Notes: generated by a model not told the origin, from the sequence alone. A stretch of DNA of 7,041 bases from an uncultured Collinsella sp. (GCA_902494295.1 CABUSL010000111.1:1-7041), one strand, 5' to 3'. Counted from the first letter of the stretch, positions 1 through 6,772 are shown. Translations and numbers: made by a program.

Positions 1-175
<175 letters not shown>

Positions 176-202
176 TCTTGGAGGCGTAAGCGACTCGGAC
201 GT

Positions 203-233
203 GGGACAATTGTGCCCATAAGTTTATTGTGCC
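203..233. promoter_or_regulatory. AT-rich patch with palindrome and 8-bp direct repeat before nth
   Basis: This AT-rich patch lies between the ABC fragment and nth. It holds the perfect palindrome ACAATTGT (206-213), flanked by GG/CC that extend the dyad with one mismatch. It also holds the octamer ATTGTGCC twice, at 209-216 and 226-233, 17 bases apart start to start. The position fits an operator or promoter region for nth, but I see no convincing -35/-10 pair; CATAAG at 217-222 is only a weak -10 candidate. The repeats are seen directly; a regulatory role is inference. Confidence 0.3.
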
Positions 234-241
234 GTTGAGCC

Positions 242-247
242 GAGGAG
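242..247 (+). promoter_or_regulatory. Ribosome-binding site deciding the nth start
   Basis: GAGGAG lies five bases before the ATG at 253. This favours that ATG over the in-frame GTG at 229, which would add eight residues and has no Shine-Dalgarno sequence before it. Confidence 0.75.
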
Positions 248-252
248 TCGTT

Positions 253-918
253 ATGCCACGCGAGACCAATGCCGCCAAACGCGAGCGCGCCGTTGAGGTG
301 TGTGAGCGCCTCAACCGTCGCTATGGCCCGGTCGAGTGCTTTTTGGACCACGAGAATCCCTTCCGCCTGCTGATCGCGGTGCTGCTCTCGGCACAAACGA
401 CCGATGCGCAGGTCAACAAGGTGACGCCGCGGCTGTTTGCCCAGTGGCCTACGCCCGAGGCCATGGCCGGGGCGAGCGTGGCTGACGTGGCGGACACCAT
501 CAAGTCACTCGGCTTCTACAAGAGCAAAGCCAAGCATGCCGTCGAGGCCGCGCAGATGATCGTCGCCGACTATGGCGGCGAGGTGCCGGCCGACATGAAG
601 GAACTCGTGAAGCTGCCGGGCGTGGGACGCAAGACGGCGAACATCGTGCTCAACGTGGGGTATGGCATCGTGGAGGGCATTGCGGTGGACACGCACGTCA
701 ACCGCATTGCGCACCGCCTGATGCTGAGTCCCAAGACGCATGCCAAGGAACCGCTCAAGACCGAGCAGGATCTGCTCAAGATTTTGCCGCACGAGTATTG
801 GGAGTCGGTCAACCATCAGTGGATCACCTTTGGTCGCGAGATCTGCGATGCCCGCAAACCCAAGTGTGACGAGTGTCCGCTGGCGGATTTGTGCCCCAGC
901 GTGCGCGTAGCGGGGTAG
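253..918 (+). CDS. nth: Endonuclease III (DNA glycosylase/AP lyase)
   Basis: A 221-residue protein of the usual endonuclease III length. The family removes oxidised pyrimidines such as thymine glycol from DNA and nicks the resulting abasic site by beta-elimination, the first steps of base excision repair in the cytoplasm. The helix-hairpin-helix motif LPGVGRKTAN lies at residues 121-130 and carries the catalytic lysine K127. The catalytic aspartate is D146 in VDTH. Four cysteines at 198, 205, 208 and 214 (C-x6-C-x2-C-x5-C) form the expected [4Fe-4S] site. All key residues are present, so the enzyme should be active. The ATG at 253 is chosen because GAGGAG precedes it; a GTG at 229 is the alternative. 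It is the first gene of a plus-strand run and is followed by another repair gene, mfd, but hairpins in between suggest partly separate transcription. MutY is less likely because the C-terminal extension of that family is absent. Confidence 0.96.
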   Translation: MPRETNAAKRERAVEVCERLNRRYGPVECFLDHENPFRLLIAVLLSAQTTDAQVNKVTPRLFAQWPTPEAMAGASVADVADTIKSLGFYKSKAKHAVEAAQMIVADYGGEVPADMKELVKLPGVGRKTANIVLNVGYGIVEGIAVDTHVNRIAHRLMLSPKTHAKEPLKTEQDLLKILPHEYWESVNHQWITFGREICDARKPKCDECPLADLCPSVRVAG

Positions 919-923
919 GGCGG

Positions 924-948
924 AACGCATCTTCGTCTGGCGTTTTTT
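924..948 (+). terminator. Possible weak intrinsic terminator after nth
   Basis: AACGC (924-928) pairs with GCGTT (940-944) around an 11-base loop. Two further G-U pairs are possible at the base. The 3' arm runs into six T residues (943-948). It begins only six bases after the nth stop. The stem is short, so termination is probably partial. Confidence 0.45.
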
Positions 949-966
949 GCGGGGCTGGGTTTGCCC

Positions 967-997
967 TTGAGCCGGAGTTCTCCCCATGCGCTACCAT
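967..997 (+). promoter_or_regulatory. Weak candidate promoter for mfd
   Basis: TTGAGC (967-972) and TACCAT (992-997) resemble -35 and -10 hexamers but are 19 bases apart, longer than the usual 17. Transcription from here would start near 1004, inside the possible leader ORF and before the hairpin at 1023-1050. It is listed because mfd needs a promoter if nth transcripts terminate. The match is poor and I hold it loosely. Confidence 0.2.
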
Positions 998-1015
998 GAC
1001 AGACAATGTATTTGA
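986..1015 (+). CDS. Possible nine-codon leader peptide upstream of mfd
   Basis: An ATG at 986 opens a nine-residue frame, MRYHDRQCI, ending in TGA at 1013-1015. GGAG at 974-977 lies eight bases before it, a usable Shine-Dalgarno spacing. The stop falls seven bases before the terminator-like hairpin at 1023-1050. A ribosome paused at the end of this ORF would be expected to cover part of the 5' arm, as in translation-coupled attenuation. There is no run of a single regulatory amino acid. An ORF this short can easily arise by chance, so it is speculative. Confidence 0.2.
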   Translation: MRYHDRQCI

Positions 1016-1022
1016 CGTACGA

Positions 1023-1050
1023 CCCGCCGAGCTTGTCCCGGCGGGCTTTT
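1023..1050 (+). terminator. Strong hairpin with T tail directly before mfd (terminator or attenuator)
   Basis: CCCGCCG (1023-1029) pairs perfectly with CGGCGGG (1039-1045) over a nine-base loop and is followed by CTTTT (1046-1050). The seven G-C pairs make a stable stem, though the T tract is only four bases. The mfd ribosome-binding site begins 15 bases later, leaving no room for a complete promoter between hairpin and gene. Any mfd transcript starting upstream must pass through this hairpin. It could simply end nth transcripts with some read-through, or act as an attenuator in the mfd leader. Confidence 0.6.
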
Positions 1051-1064
1051 GGCGTTGCGATGCC

Positions 1065-1070
1065 GGAGGA
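1065..1070 (+). promoter_or_regulatory. Ribosome-binding site deciding the mfd start
   Basis: GGAGGA lies five bases before the ATG at 1076. This makes 1076 a better start than the in-frame TTG at 1049, which overlaps the T tail of the upstream hairpin and has no ribosome-binding site. Confidence 0.8.
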
Positions 1071-1075
1071 ACAGC

Positions 1076-4000
1076 ATGCTCATTCACCGTATAGCCGCGC
1101 AGCTCTACACTGCCGAGGCGTTGCAGACCGTCGAGGCCGGACTCGATGCCGGCGAGGACGTGACGCTGGCCGTGTCGCAGTCGGGTCGCACGCTTATGGC
1201 GGCCGCCCAGTTTGCGCGCCGCCCACGCCCGACGGTCTACATTGTGAGTGGCGAGGATGCGGCCGATCGCGCCGCTCGTAGCCTTGCCGCCTACGTGGGC
1301 CTGGCGCATGTGTGCCGTTTCCCCGAGCGCAAGGATTATCCGTGGCGCGAGCAGGCGCCCGACGACGCCGTGGTAGCGCAGCGCTGCGAGGCCCTGGGAC
1401 GCATCGTGCGCGGGGACAACTGCATCATGGTTGCCTCGGCTCGCGCGTTGCTGCGCTGCGTGCCGCCGGTCGAGAGCCGCTACTGGGAGTCCACTACTTT
1501 TTCGGTGGGCGAGGAGATTCCCTTTGACGAGGTGCCGCAGCGTCTGGTAGGCATGGGCTACACCAATGCCGGCGCCGCCGACGCGCCCGGTCTGTTCCGC
1601 GTTCACGGCGACACCGTCGAGGTGTTCCCCGCACAAGAGAAAGCGCCCGTGCGCATTGAGTTCTTTGGCGACGAGATTGACCGCATCCGCCGCATGGTGA
1701 GCTCAACGGGGCAGACCATCGGTAACGAGGACAGCATCGAGATCTTCCCCTGCCGCGAGCTGGCGCTCACCGACGAGGCCGTCCACAACATGCACGTGGC
1801 GCTCTACCGCGCCAGCCAGGACGACAGCAAGCTGGCAGCGCTGCTCGAGATGGTGGATGCGCGCATCGTCACGCCCGAGCTCGATCGCTTTTTGCCGGTG
1901 ATGTACGGCCAGACCGTGAGCCCGCTGTCGCATGTGAGCGGCAAGGCACTCGTGGTGCTGTCCGAGCCGCGCTCGCTGTTCGACGACTGCCTGCGCGCCT
2001 ACGAGGATATCGAGGCTCGTGCCGGCGAGGCGGGGATTGACCGTCTGGACGGCCTGTATGTGCGTGCCCAGCAACTCGACTTTGGTTCCCAGCAGCGTTT
2101 GAACTACGTGAGCCTGATCCGTGCCGGCGGCGCGGTGACGGCCGAGCTCAAGATTGAGCAGCCGGCCATCGCGGGCTCGGATAACCGTTTTATGGCGCGC
2201 ATCCAGGAGGTCGTGGGCAAGCGCTACGCCTGCGTGTTTGCCATTCCCGATCGCGGTGCGCGCGAGTCGATGGAGCTCACCTTTGGCGACGAGGGCATTA
2301 CCTTTGAGGAGTCGCTGACCGCGGCGCCCGAAAATGTCGGCGCTATCGGCGACCGCGTGCGCGTGGCAGCGGCGGATTCCGCCGACCGTGCTGTCCGCCA
2401 GGATGCTCATGCTGCAATTCGCGAGCGCAAGGCCGATGCGCTCAACGCCCGCTCGCTCGAGGCGGGTGCTGCCCAGGCTGCCGCCGGTGCCGCCGTGCCC
2501 ACCATCTCGCGCGGACGCGTGACCTTTGTCGATGCTGCCCTGCCGCAGGGCGTGGTGGTTCCCGACGCCAATTTGGCAGTGTTCTCGATCGCCGACCTCA
2601 ACGCCCGCATGGACGCCAACCGCGCGCGCAGCCGCCGCAAGGTGGACATTACGCAGATCACGTTCCCGTTTAAGCCGGGCGATTACGTGGTGCACGCCAC
2701 CCACGGCATCGCGCTCTTTAGCGAGATCGCGCGCCAGGAAGTGGGCGGCAAGGAGCGCGACTACTTTTTGCTGGAATATGCCGACGGCGACAAGCTCTAC
2801 GTGCCGCTCGAGCAGGTCGACCGCATCACACGCTATGTTGGCCCCGACGGCGATAAACCGCGCTTGACCAGGCTCAACACCGCCGACTGGACGCGGGCTA
2901 CCAACAAGGCACGCAAGAATGCCAAAAAGCTGGCGTTTGACCTGGTCGACCTGTATACGCGTCGCTCGTCGATTACCGGTATCGCCTGTCCGCCCGATAC
3001 GCCCGAGCAGATCGAGATGGAGGAGAGCTTCCCCTATGACGAGACGCGCGACCAGCTGGAGGCTATCGCCGACATCAAGGCCGACATGGAGGCGCCCAAG
3101 CCCATGGATCGCCTGCTGTGCGGCGACGTGGGTTTCGGCAAGACCGAGGTCGCCCTGCGCGCGGCCTTTAAGTGCGTGGACTCCGGCCGCCAGGTCATGG
3201 TGCTCTGCCCCACGACCATTCTGGCCCAACAGCACTACGAGACATTCTTTGAGCGTTTTGCCCCGTTTGGCCTCGAGGTCGAAGTGCTCAGCCGCTTCCG
3301 CACCCCGGCGCAGCAGAAGCGCGCGCTCAAGGCGTTTGCCGAGGGCACGATCGATGTGCTTATCGGCACCCACCGCCTGCTTTCGGCCGATGTGAACCCC
3401 AAGAACCTGGGCATGGTGATCATCGACGAAGAGCAGCGCTTTGGTGTGCAGCACAAGGAGCAGCTCAAAAACCTGCGTGAGCAGATTGACGTGCTCACGC
3501 TTTCGGCAACGCCGATTCCGCGAACCATGCAGATGGCCACGAGCGGCGTGCGCGACATGAGCCTGATCACCACGCCGCCGACCGGGCGCCGCCCCGTGAT
3601 CGTGCACGTGGGAGAGTACGACCCCGACGTGGTGAGTGCGGCGATTCGCCTGGAGGTGGGCCGCGGCGGTCAGGTGTACTACGTGTCCAACCGCGTCAAG
3701 ACCATCGACGACGCCGTGGCGCGCGTGCACGAGGCCGCGCCCGAGGCGCGCGTGGGCGTGGCGCACGGCAAGATGAGCCCGCGCGAGGTCGAGGACGTGA
3801 TGATCGAGTTCGCGACCAAAAAGATCGACGTGCTCATCGCCACGACCATCGTGGAGAGCGGCATCGACAACGCAACGGCCAACACGCTGATCATCGAGGA
3901 CTCGCAGCGTCTGGGTCTGGCACAGCTCTACCAGCTCAAGGGCCGTGTGGGTCGCTCTGCCACGCAGGCATACGCGTACTTTATGTTCCCGGGCGAGCTG

Positions 4001-4708
4001 CCGCTCACCGAGGAGGCAACGGCGCGCCTGACCGCACTTTCCGAGTTCCAGGACCTGGGCAGCGGCATGCGCATCGCCATGCGCGACCTGGAGATCCGTG
4101 GTGCCGGCTCGCTTATGGGCGCCGAGCAGCACGGCAACCTGTCGAGCGTGGGCTTTGACCTGTTTACGCAGATGTTGGGCCAGGCGGTAGCCGAGGCGCG
4201 CGGCGATGACGACGCCGACGTGGAGGCGGCGAGTGTAGGCATTAACCTGCCGGCCGATTACTTCTTGTCCGAGGAGTACCTGCCGGCGGTGGATCAGCGC
4301 GTGCTCGTGTACCGTAAGCTCGCAGCGGCCGAGGACCTGGAGAGCATCGATGAGGTGCAGGAGGAGACCGAGGCTGCGCATGGCGAGCTGCCGCTGGCGG
4401 GACTCAACCTGTTCAATCGCGCACGAATCCGCATTCGCGGCGAGCGTCTGGGGCTCGAGAGCGTCACGCTCAGCGGTGGACGCATTACCTTCCTGGGGGT
4501 TGACGTGCCCAAGAAGGTGGCCTTTGAGCTTAAGACCCGCTATGGCGCGGTGAACTTTCCCAAGAGCCGCAAACTGTCGGTGCCCTACAAGGCGGGCGCC
4601 GGCGCGGGCAGCGGTCTGGGTCGCGGTCTCGACGCCAACGACGGCATCGGCCCGGTGGCCGCGGCACTCATGCTGCTGCAGCAATTGGGTGCGAGCGACG
4701 ACGACTAA
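1076..4708 (+). CDS. mfd: Transcription-repair coupling factor Mfd
   Basis: A 1210-residue protein, slightly longer than the usual 1150-1180. Mfd is a cytoplasmic SF2 DNA translocase that pushes RNA polymerase off DNA when it stalls at a lesion and recruits UvrA to begin nucleotide excision repair. The N-terminal UvrB-like module spans about residues 1-350, with GLFRVHGDTVEVFP near 172-185. The RNA-polymerase-interacting, CarD-like domain is at about 530-600 (FKPGDYVVHATHGIALF). Helicase motifs follow: Walker A GDVGFGKT 683-690, TTILAQQ 713-719, DEEQ 784-787, SAT 810-812, and motif VI QLKGRVGR 953-960. The TRG-like translocation motif is at about 997-1015 (RDLEIRGAG). The C-terminal D7 domain ends in a glycine-rich linker and a DDD tail. 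An alanine-rich stretch at about 430-476 may account for part of the extra length. The DEEQ box and RNA-polymerase-binding domain separate it from RecG. The PAP2 gene follows by 56 bases and is probably co-transcribed; the hairpin just upstream may control expression. Confidence 0.98.
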   Translation: MLIHRIAAQLYTAEALQTVEAGLDAGEDVTLAVSQSGRTLMAAAQFARRPRPTVYIVSGEDAADRAARSLAAYVGLAHVCRFPERKDYPWREQAPDDAVVAQRCEALGRIVRGDNCIMVASARALLRCVPPVESRYWESTTFSVGEEIPFDEVPQRLVGMGYTNAGAADAPGLFRVHGDTVEVFPAQEKAPVRIEFFGDEIDRIRRMVSSTGQTIGNEDSIEIFPCRELALTDEAVHNMHVALYRASQDDSKLAALLEMVDARIVTPELDRFLPVMYGQTVSPLSHVSGKALVVLSEPRSLFDDCLRAYEDIEARAGEAGIDRLDGLYVRAQQLDFGSQQRLNYVSLIRAGGAVTAELKIEQPAIAGSDNRFMARIQEVVGKRYACVFAIPDRGARESMELTFGDEGITFEESLTAAPENVGAIGDRVRVAAADSADRAVRQDAHAAIRERKADALNARSLEAGAAQAAAGAAVPTISRGRVTFVDAALPQGVVVPDANLAVFSIADLNARMDANRARSRRKVDITQITFPFKPGDYVVHATHGIALFSEIARQEVGGKERDYFLLEYADGDKLYVPLEQVDRITRYVGPDGDKPRLTRLNTADWTRATNKARKNAKKLAFDLVDLYTRRSSITGIACPPDTPEQIEMEESFPYDETRDQLEAIADIKADMEAPKPMDRLLCGDVGFGKTEVALRAAFKCVDSGRQVMVLCPTTILAQQHYETFFERFAPFGLEVEVLSRFRTPAQQKRALKAFAEGTIDVLIGTHRLLSADVNPKNLGMVIIDEEQRFGVQHKEQLKNLREQIDVLTLSATPIPRTMQMATSGVRDMSLITTPPTGRRPVIVHVGEYDPDVVSAAIRLEVGRGGQVYYVSNRVKTIDDAVARVHEAAPEARVGVAHGKMSPREVEDVMIEFATKKIDVLIATTIVESGIDNATANTLIIEDSQRLGLAQLYQLKGRVGRSATQAYAYFMFPGELPLTEEATARLTALSEFQDLGSGMRIAMRDLEIRGAGSLMGAEQHGNLSSVGFDLFTQMLGQAVAEARGDDDADVEAASVGINLPADYFLSEEYLPAVDQRVLVYRKLAAAEDLESIDEVQEETEAAHGELPLAGLNLFNRARIRIRGERLGLESVTLSGGRITFLGVDVPKKVAFELKTRYGAVNFPKSRKLSVPYKAGAGAGSGLGRGLDANDGIGPVAAALMLLQQLGASDDD

Positions 4709-4726
4709 CGGGTCGACGCTGCAAAC

Positions 4727-4739
4727 GCCCCATTTGGGC
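4727..4739 (+). other. Small hairpin between mfd and the PAP2 gene
   Basis: GCCC (4727-4730) can pair with GGGC (4736-4739) around a five-base loop. No T run follows, so it does not look like an efficient terminator. It is recorded because it is the only structure in the 56-base gap. Co-transcription of mfd and the downstream gene remains the likelier reading. Confidence 0.25.
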
Positions 4740-4764
4740 AATCTGGTTCCATCGAAAGGAAAGC

Positions 4765-5628
4765 ATGTTCGGATACATCTATAAGAAAGATGTCGCCATT
4801 ATCGCGGCCGTCCTGTGCCTTTGTTTGGGCGTGGGCAGCTTCTTTGATTATCAAATCTCGAGTGCGCTGTTCAACATCGGCAGCATGTACGGTCGCTTTG
4901 TCGAGGCGGCCGGTGAGCTGCCGTTCGAGCTGACGGCGAGCATCGCGGGCGTTATGCTCGTGCGCTCGGCACGCCCCGATTCCAAGGCGAGCAAGTGGCT
5001 CGCTGCGCTGGGCGTTTTGATCAACGTGGGTCTGGTCGGCTACGAGATTATCGGATCGCTGCGCGTCGGCGGCAAGCTTATTGCGTTTCAGCTGGTTCTG
5101 ACGTTTGCGTTGGTCATCGCGGCCAACTTCATCGCCTACCGCCTCACGCGCACGACCGAGCCCGACGAGCTTACGCGCTGGGCGTTGATGGTGCTGGCCG
5201 TGTGGGTCGCTCAGGCCATCATCCTCAACGTCATTGTTAAGCCGTTATGGTCGCGCCCGCGCATGCGCGTGATCGAGGTCACGCCGGGGCTCAATTTTCA
5301 GCCGTGGTGGGTGATCGGCAACCCCGACAAGTGGGCCTATATCGCCGCCGGCGTGATTAAGGACGGGTTCAAGTCGTTTGCGAGCGGACACACGGCGCAT
5401 GCGGCGATCGGCCTTATGCTCGCCGGGCTTCCCGCGGCAGCCTTTAAGGAAAAACCTTCGCGTCGCCGCGTGATCTTTTGGGCGGCGGTTGTTGTTGCAG
5501 CGTTCGTCGCCTTTGGGCGCATCGTGATCGGCGCACACTTTTTGAGTGACGTGAGCTGCGGTTTTGCCCTGGTACTGGCACTTGAGTGCCTTGCCGCACG
5601 CATTGCCTATCCCAACGGCGTACAATAG
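4765..5628 (+). CDS. PAP2-superfamily membrane phosphatase
   Basis: A 287-residue multi-pass membrane protein. Hydrophobic segments lie at about residues 9-28, 55-67, 78-97, 105-126, 138-158, 210-227, 236-254 and 262-280. The family removes phosphate from lipid phosphates such as phosphatidic acid, phosphatidylglycerophosphate or undecaprenyl pyrophosphate at the membrane; the substrate cannot be told here. The phosphatase signature is in order: K159-x6-R166, SGH at 207-209, and R252-x5-H258-x3-D262. The side chains expected to bind phosphate and attack it are therefore kept. Flanking residues differ from the usual KX6RP / PSGH / SR pattern: methionine (167) follows the first arginine, alanine (206) precedes SGH, and glycine (251) precedes the second arginine. 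A loop with FQPWW lies between motifs one and two. The start is supported by GAAAGGA (4754-4760), four bases before the ATG. It follows mfd closely, but no functional link is evident. Confidence 0.88.
   Translation: MFGYIYKKDVAIIAAVLCLCLGVGSFFDYQISSALFNIGSMYGRFVEAAGELPFELTASIAGVMLVRSARPDSKASKWLAALGVLINVGLVGYEIIGSLRVGGKLIAFQLVLTFALVIAANFIAYRLTRTTEPDELTRWALMVLAVWVAQAIILNVIVKPLWSRPRMRVIEVTPGLNFQPWWVIGNPDKWAYIAAGVIKDGFKSFASGHTAHAAIGLMLAGLPAAAFKEKPSRRRVIFWAAVVVAAFVAFGRIVIGAHFLSDVSCGFALVLALECLAARIAYPNGVQ
5621..5626 (+). promoter_or_regulatory. Candidate -10 element for the threonine aldolase gene
   Basis: TACAAT matches the -10 consensus at five of six positions and overlaps the stop codon of the PAP2 gene. 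It sits 47 bases before the aldolase ATG, a sensible leader length. No recognisable -35 lies 16-18 bases upstream, so this is only a candidate. Confidence 0.3.
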
Positions 5629-5673
5629 CTCCGTTTGAATTATCTGGCCGATACCCGGTAAGAGAGGATTGCC

Positions 5674-6699
5674 ATGCTCGCGTTTAACAACGACTATTCC
5701 CACGGCGCACACCCGGCAGTGCTGCAGGCGCTCGTCGACACCAATATGGAGCCGCAGCCCGGTTATGGTACCGATGCACACACCGAGCGTGCCAAGCAGC
5801 TTATCCGCGAGGCCTGTCAGACCCCCGATGCCGACGTGTTTTTTCTGGTAGGCGGCACGCAGGCCAACGCGACGGTGATTGATATGCTGCTTGCGCCCTA
5901 CGAGGGCGTCGTTGCTGCCGAGACCGGCCACGTCGCCTGCCACGAGGCGGGCGCCATCGAGTTTGGCGGCCACAAGGTGCTCACCATCCCCGGCTACGAG
6001 GGCAAGATGCACGCCGAGGACCTCGAGAACTATATCCAGGTGTTCTACGAAAACGAGAGCTACGAGCACACGGTGTTCCCGGGCGCCGTGTACGTGAGTC
6101 TATCGACCGAGTACGGCACGCTGTACTCCAAGGCCGAGCTCGCGGCGATTCATGCGGTATGCCAGAAGCGCGAGATTCCGCTGTTTGTGGACGGTGCTCG
6201 CCTGGCCTATGCGCTGGCGGCCGATGAGTGCGACATTACCCTGCCCGAGCTGGTGCAGCTGTGCGACGTGTTCTACATCGGCGGCACCAAGTGCGGCGCG
6301 CTCTGCGGCGAGGCTGTGGTGTTCTGCGGCATGCACGCTCCGGCACATCCCATTCCGCACATTAAGCAGCACGGCGCGCTGTTGGCCAAGGGTCGCCTGA
6401 CGGGCGTGCAGTTTGAGGCGCTCTTTACCGACGGCCTGTATTTTGAGATTGGTCGCCAGGCGATCGAGACGGCTCAGGCGCTGCGTCGTGTGCTGCACGA
6501 GCGCGGCTATCAGTTCTTTTTGGAGACGCCCACAAACCAGCAGTTTGTGATTCTGCCCAACGAGGACATGGCCCGCATTCGCGAGCATGCGGCGATCGAG
6601 TACTGGGAAAAGTACGACGAGACCCACACGGTGGTGCGCTTTTGCACCAGCTGGGCCACGACGCAGAAGGACATCGACGCGCTGGCGGCTGTCCTGTAG
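5674..6699 (+). CDS. Low-specificity L-threonine aldolase family protein (PLP-dependent)
   Basis: A 341-residue cytoplasmic protein of the fold-type I PLP beta-eliminating lyase/threonine aldolase family. Such enzymes cleave L-threonine or L-allo-threonine to glycine and acetaldehyde. GGTQAN at residues 60-65 would hold the cofactor phosphate. H86 is placed to stack on the PLP ring. D173 in FVDGAR should bind the pyridine nitrogen, with R176 close by. K206 in YIGGTK is the Schiff-base lysine. R322 in VVRFCTSW is placed to bind the substrate carboxylate. All core residues are kept, so it should be an active PLP enzyme. The N-terminus (FNNDYSHGAHP) differs from the DTVT-type start of E. coli LtaE, so it belongs to a different branch of the family and exact substrate preference is uncertain. 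Cys207 follows the PLP lysine, with further cysteines at 211 and 218. AGAGAGGA (5661-5668), five bases before the ATG, supports the start. A terminator-like hairpin follows the stop. Confidence 0.9.
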   Translation: MLAFNNDYSHGAHPAVLQALVDTNMEPQPGYGTDAHTERAKQLIREACQTPDADVFFLVGGTQANATVIDMLLAPYEGVVAAETGHVACHEAGAIEFGGHKVLTIPGYEGKMHAEDLENYIQVFYENESYEHTVFPGAVYVSLSTEYGTLYSKAELAAIHAVCQKREIPLFVDGARLAYALAADECDITLPELVQLCDVFYIGGTKCGALCGEAVVFCGMHAPAHPIPHIKQHGALLAKGRLTGVQFEALFTDGLYFEIGRQAIETAQALRRVLHERGYQFFLETPTNQQFVILPNEDMARIREHAAIEYWEKYDETHTVVRFCTSWATTQKDIDALAAVL

Positions 6700-6717
6700 G
6701 TTGATGTGATGACGAGG

Positions 6718-6761
6718 GGCCGCCTTGCGCTTGGATTTGGTGTGGGGCGGTCTTTGCTTTT
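6718..6761 (+). terminator. Intrinsic terminator after the threonine aldolase gene
   Basis: GGCCGCC (6718-6724) pairs with GGCGGTC (6746-6752), seven pairs including one G-U, over a 21-base loop. A broken T tract, TTTGCTTTT (6753-6761), follows. It lies 18 bases after the stop codon, a typical place. The long loop makes it moderate in strength. The ribosome-binding site of the next gene starts almost at once after the T tract. Confidence 0.55.
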
Positions 6762-6767
6762 AGAGGG

Positions 6768-6772
6768 GGAGG
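6768..6772 (+). promoter_or_regulatory. Ribosome-binding site of the GNAT gene
   Basis: GGAGG lies six bases before the ATG at 6779, inside a longer purine run from 6762 to 6774. This favours 6779 over the in-frame ATG at 6788, which would be 15 bases away. Confidence 0.7.

Noticed and set aside
203..233. Start of a repeat or CRISPR array from the repeated ATTGTGCC octamer
   Set aside because: Only two copies, no further units, and the unit is too short; it is kept only as a possible operator.
919..1020. SOS (LexA) box before mfd
   Set aside because: I looked for GAAC-N4-GTTC-like dyads. GAACGC at 923-928 has no matching GTTC half-site at the right spacing; the pairing partner is a terminator arm instead.
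996..1094. A 32-codon plus-strand ORF (starting MTDNVFDV) overlapping the mfd start
   Set aside because: No ribosome-binding site at a usable distance. It passes through the GC hairpin and overlaps mfd in another frame, so it is probably chance.
824..1636. A 270-residue minus-strand frame spanning the 3' end of nth and the start of mfd
   Set aside because: Same antisense composition artefact; it overlaps two well supported genes and shows no family motif.
1703..4741. A 1012-residue open frame on the minus strand across most of mfd
   Set aside because: The translation is dominated by His, Ala, Leu, Arg, Val and Gly, as expected when a GC-rich gene with G/C third positions is read antisense. 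It has no recognisable domain, and the sense strand encodes an unmistakable Mfd.
5245..6069. A 274-residue minus-strand frame across the PAP2 and aldolase genes
   Set aside because: It overlaps both conserved genes antisense, has biased composition and no recognisable motif.
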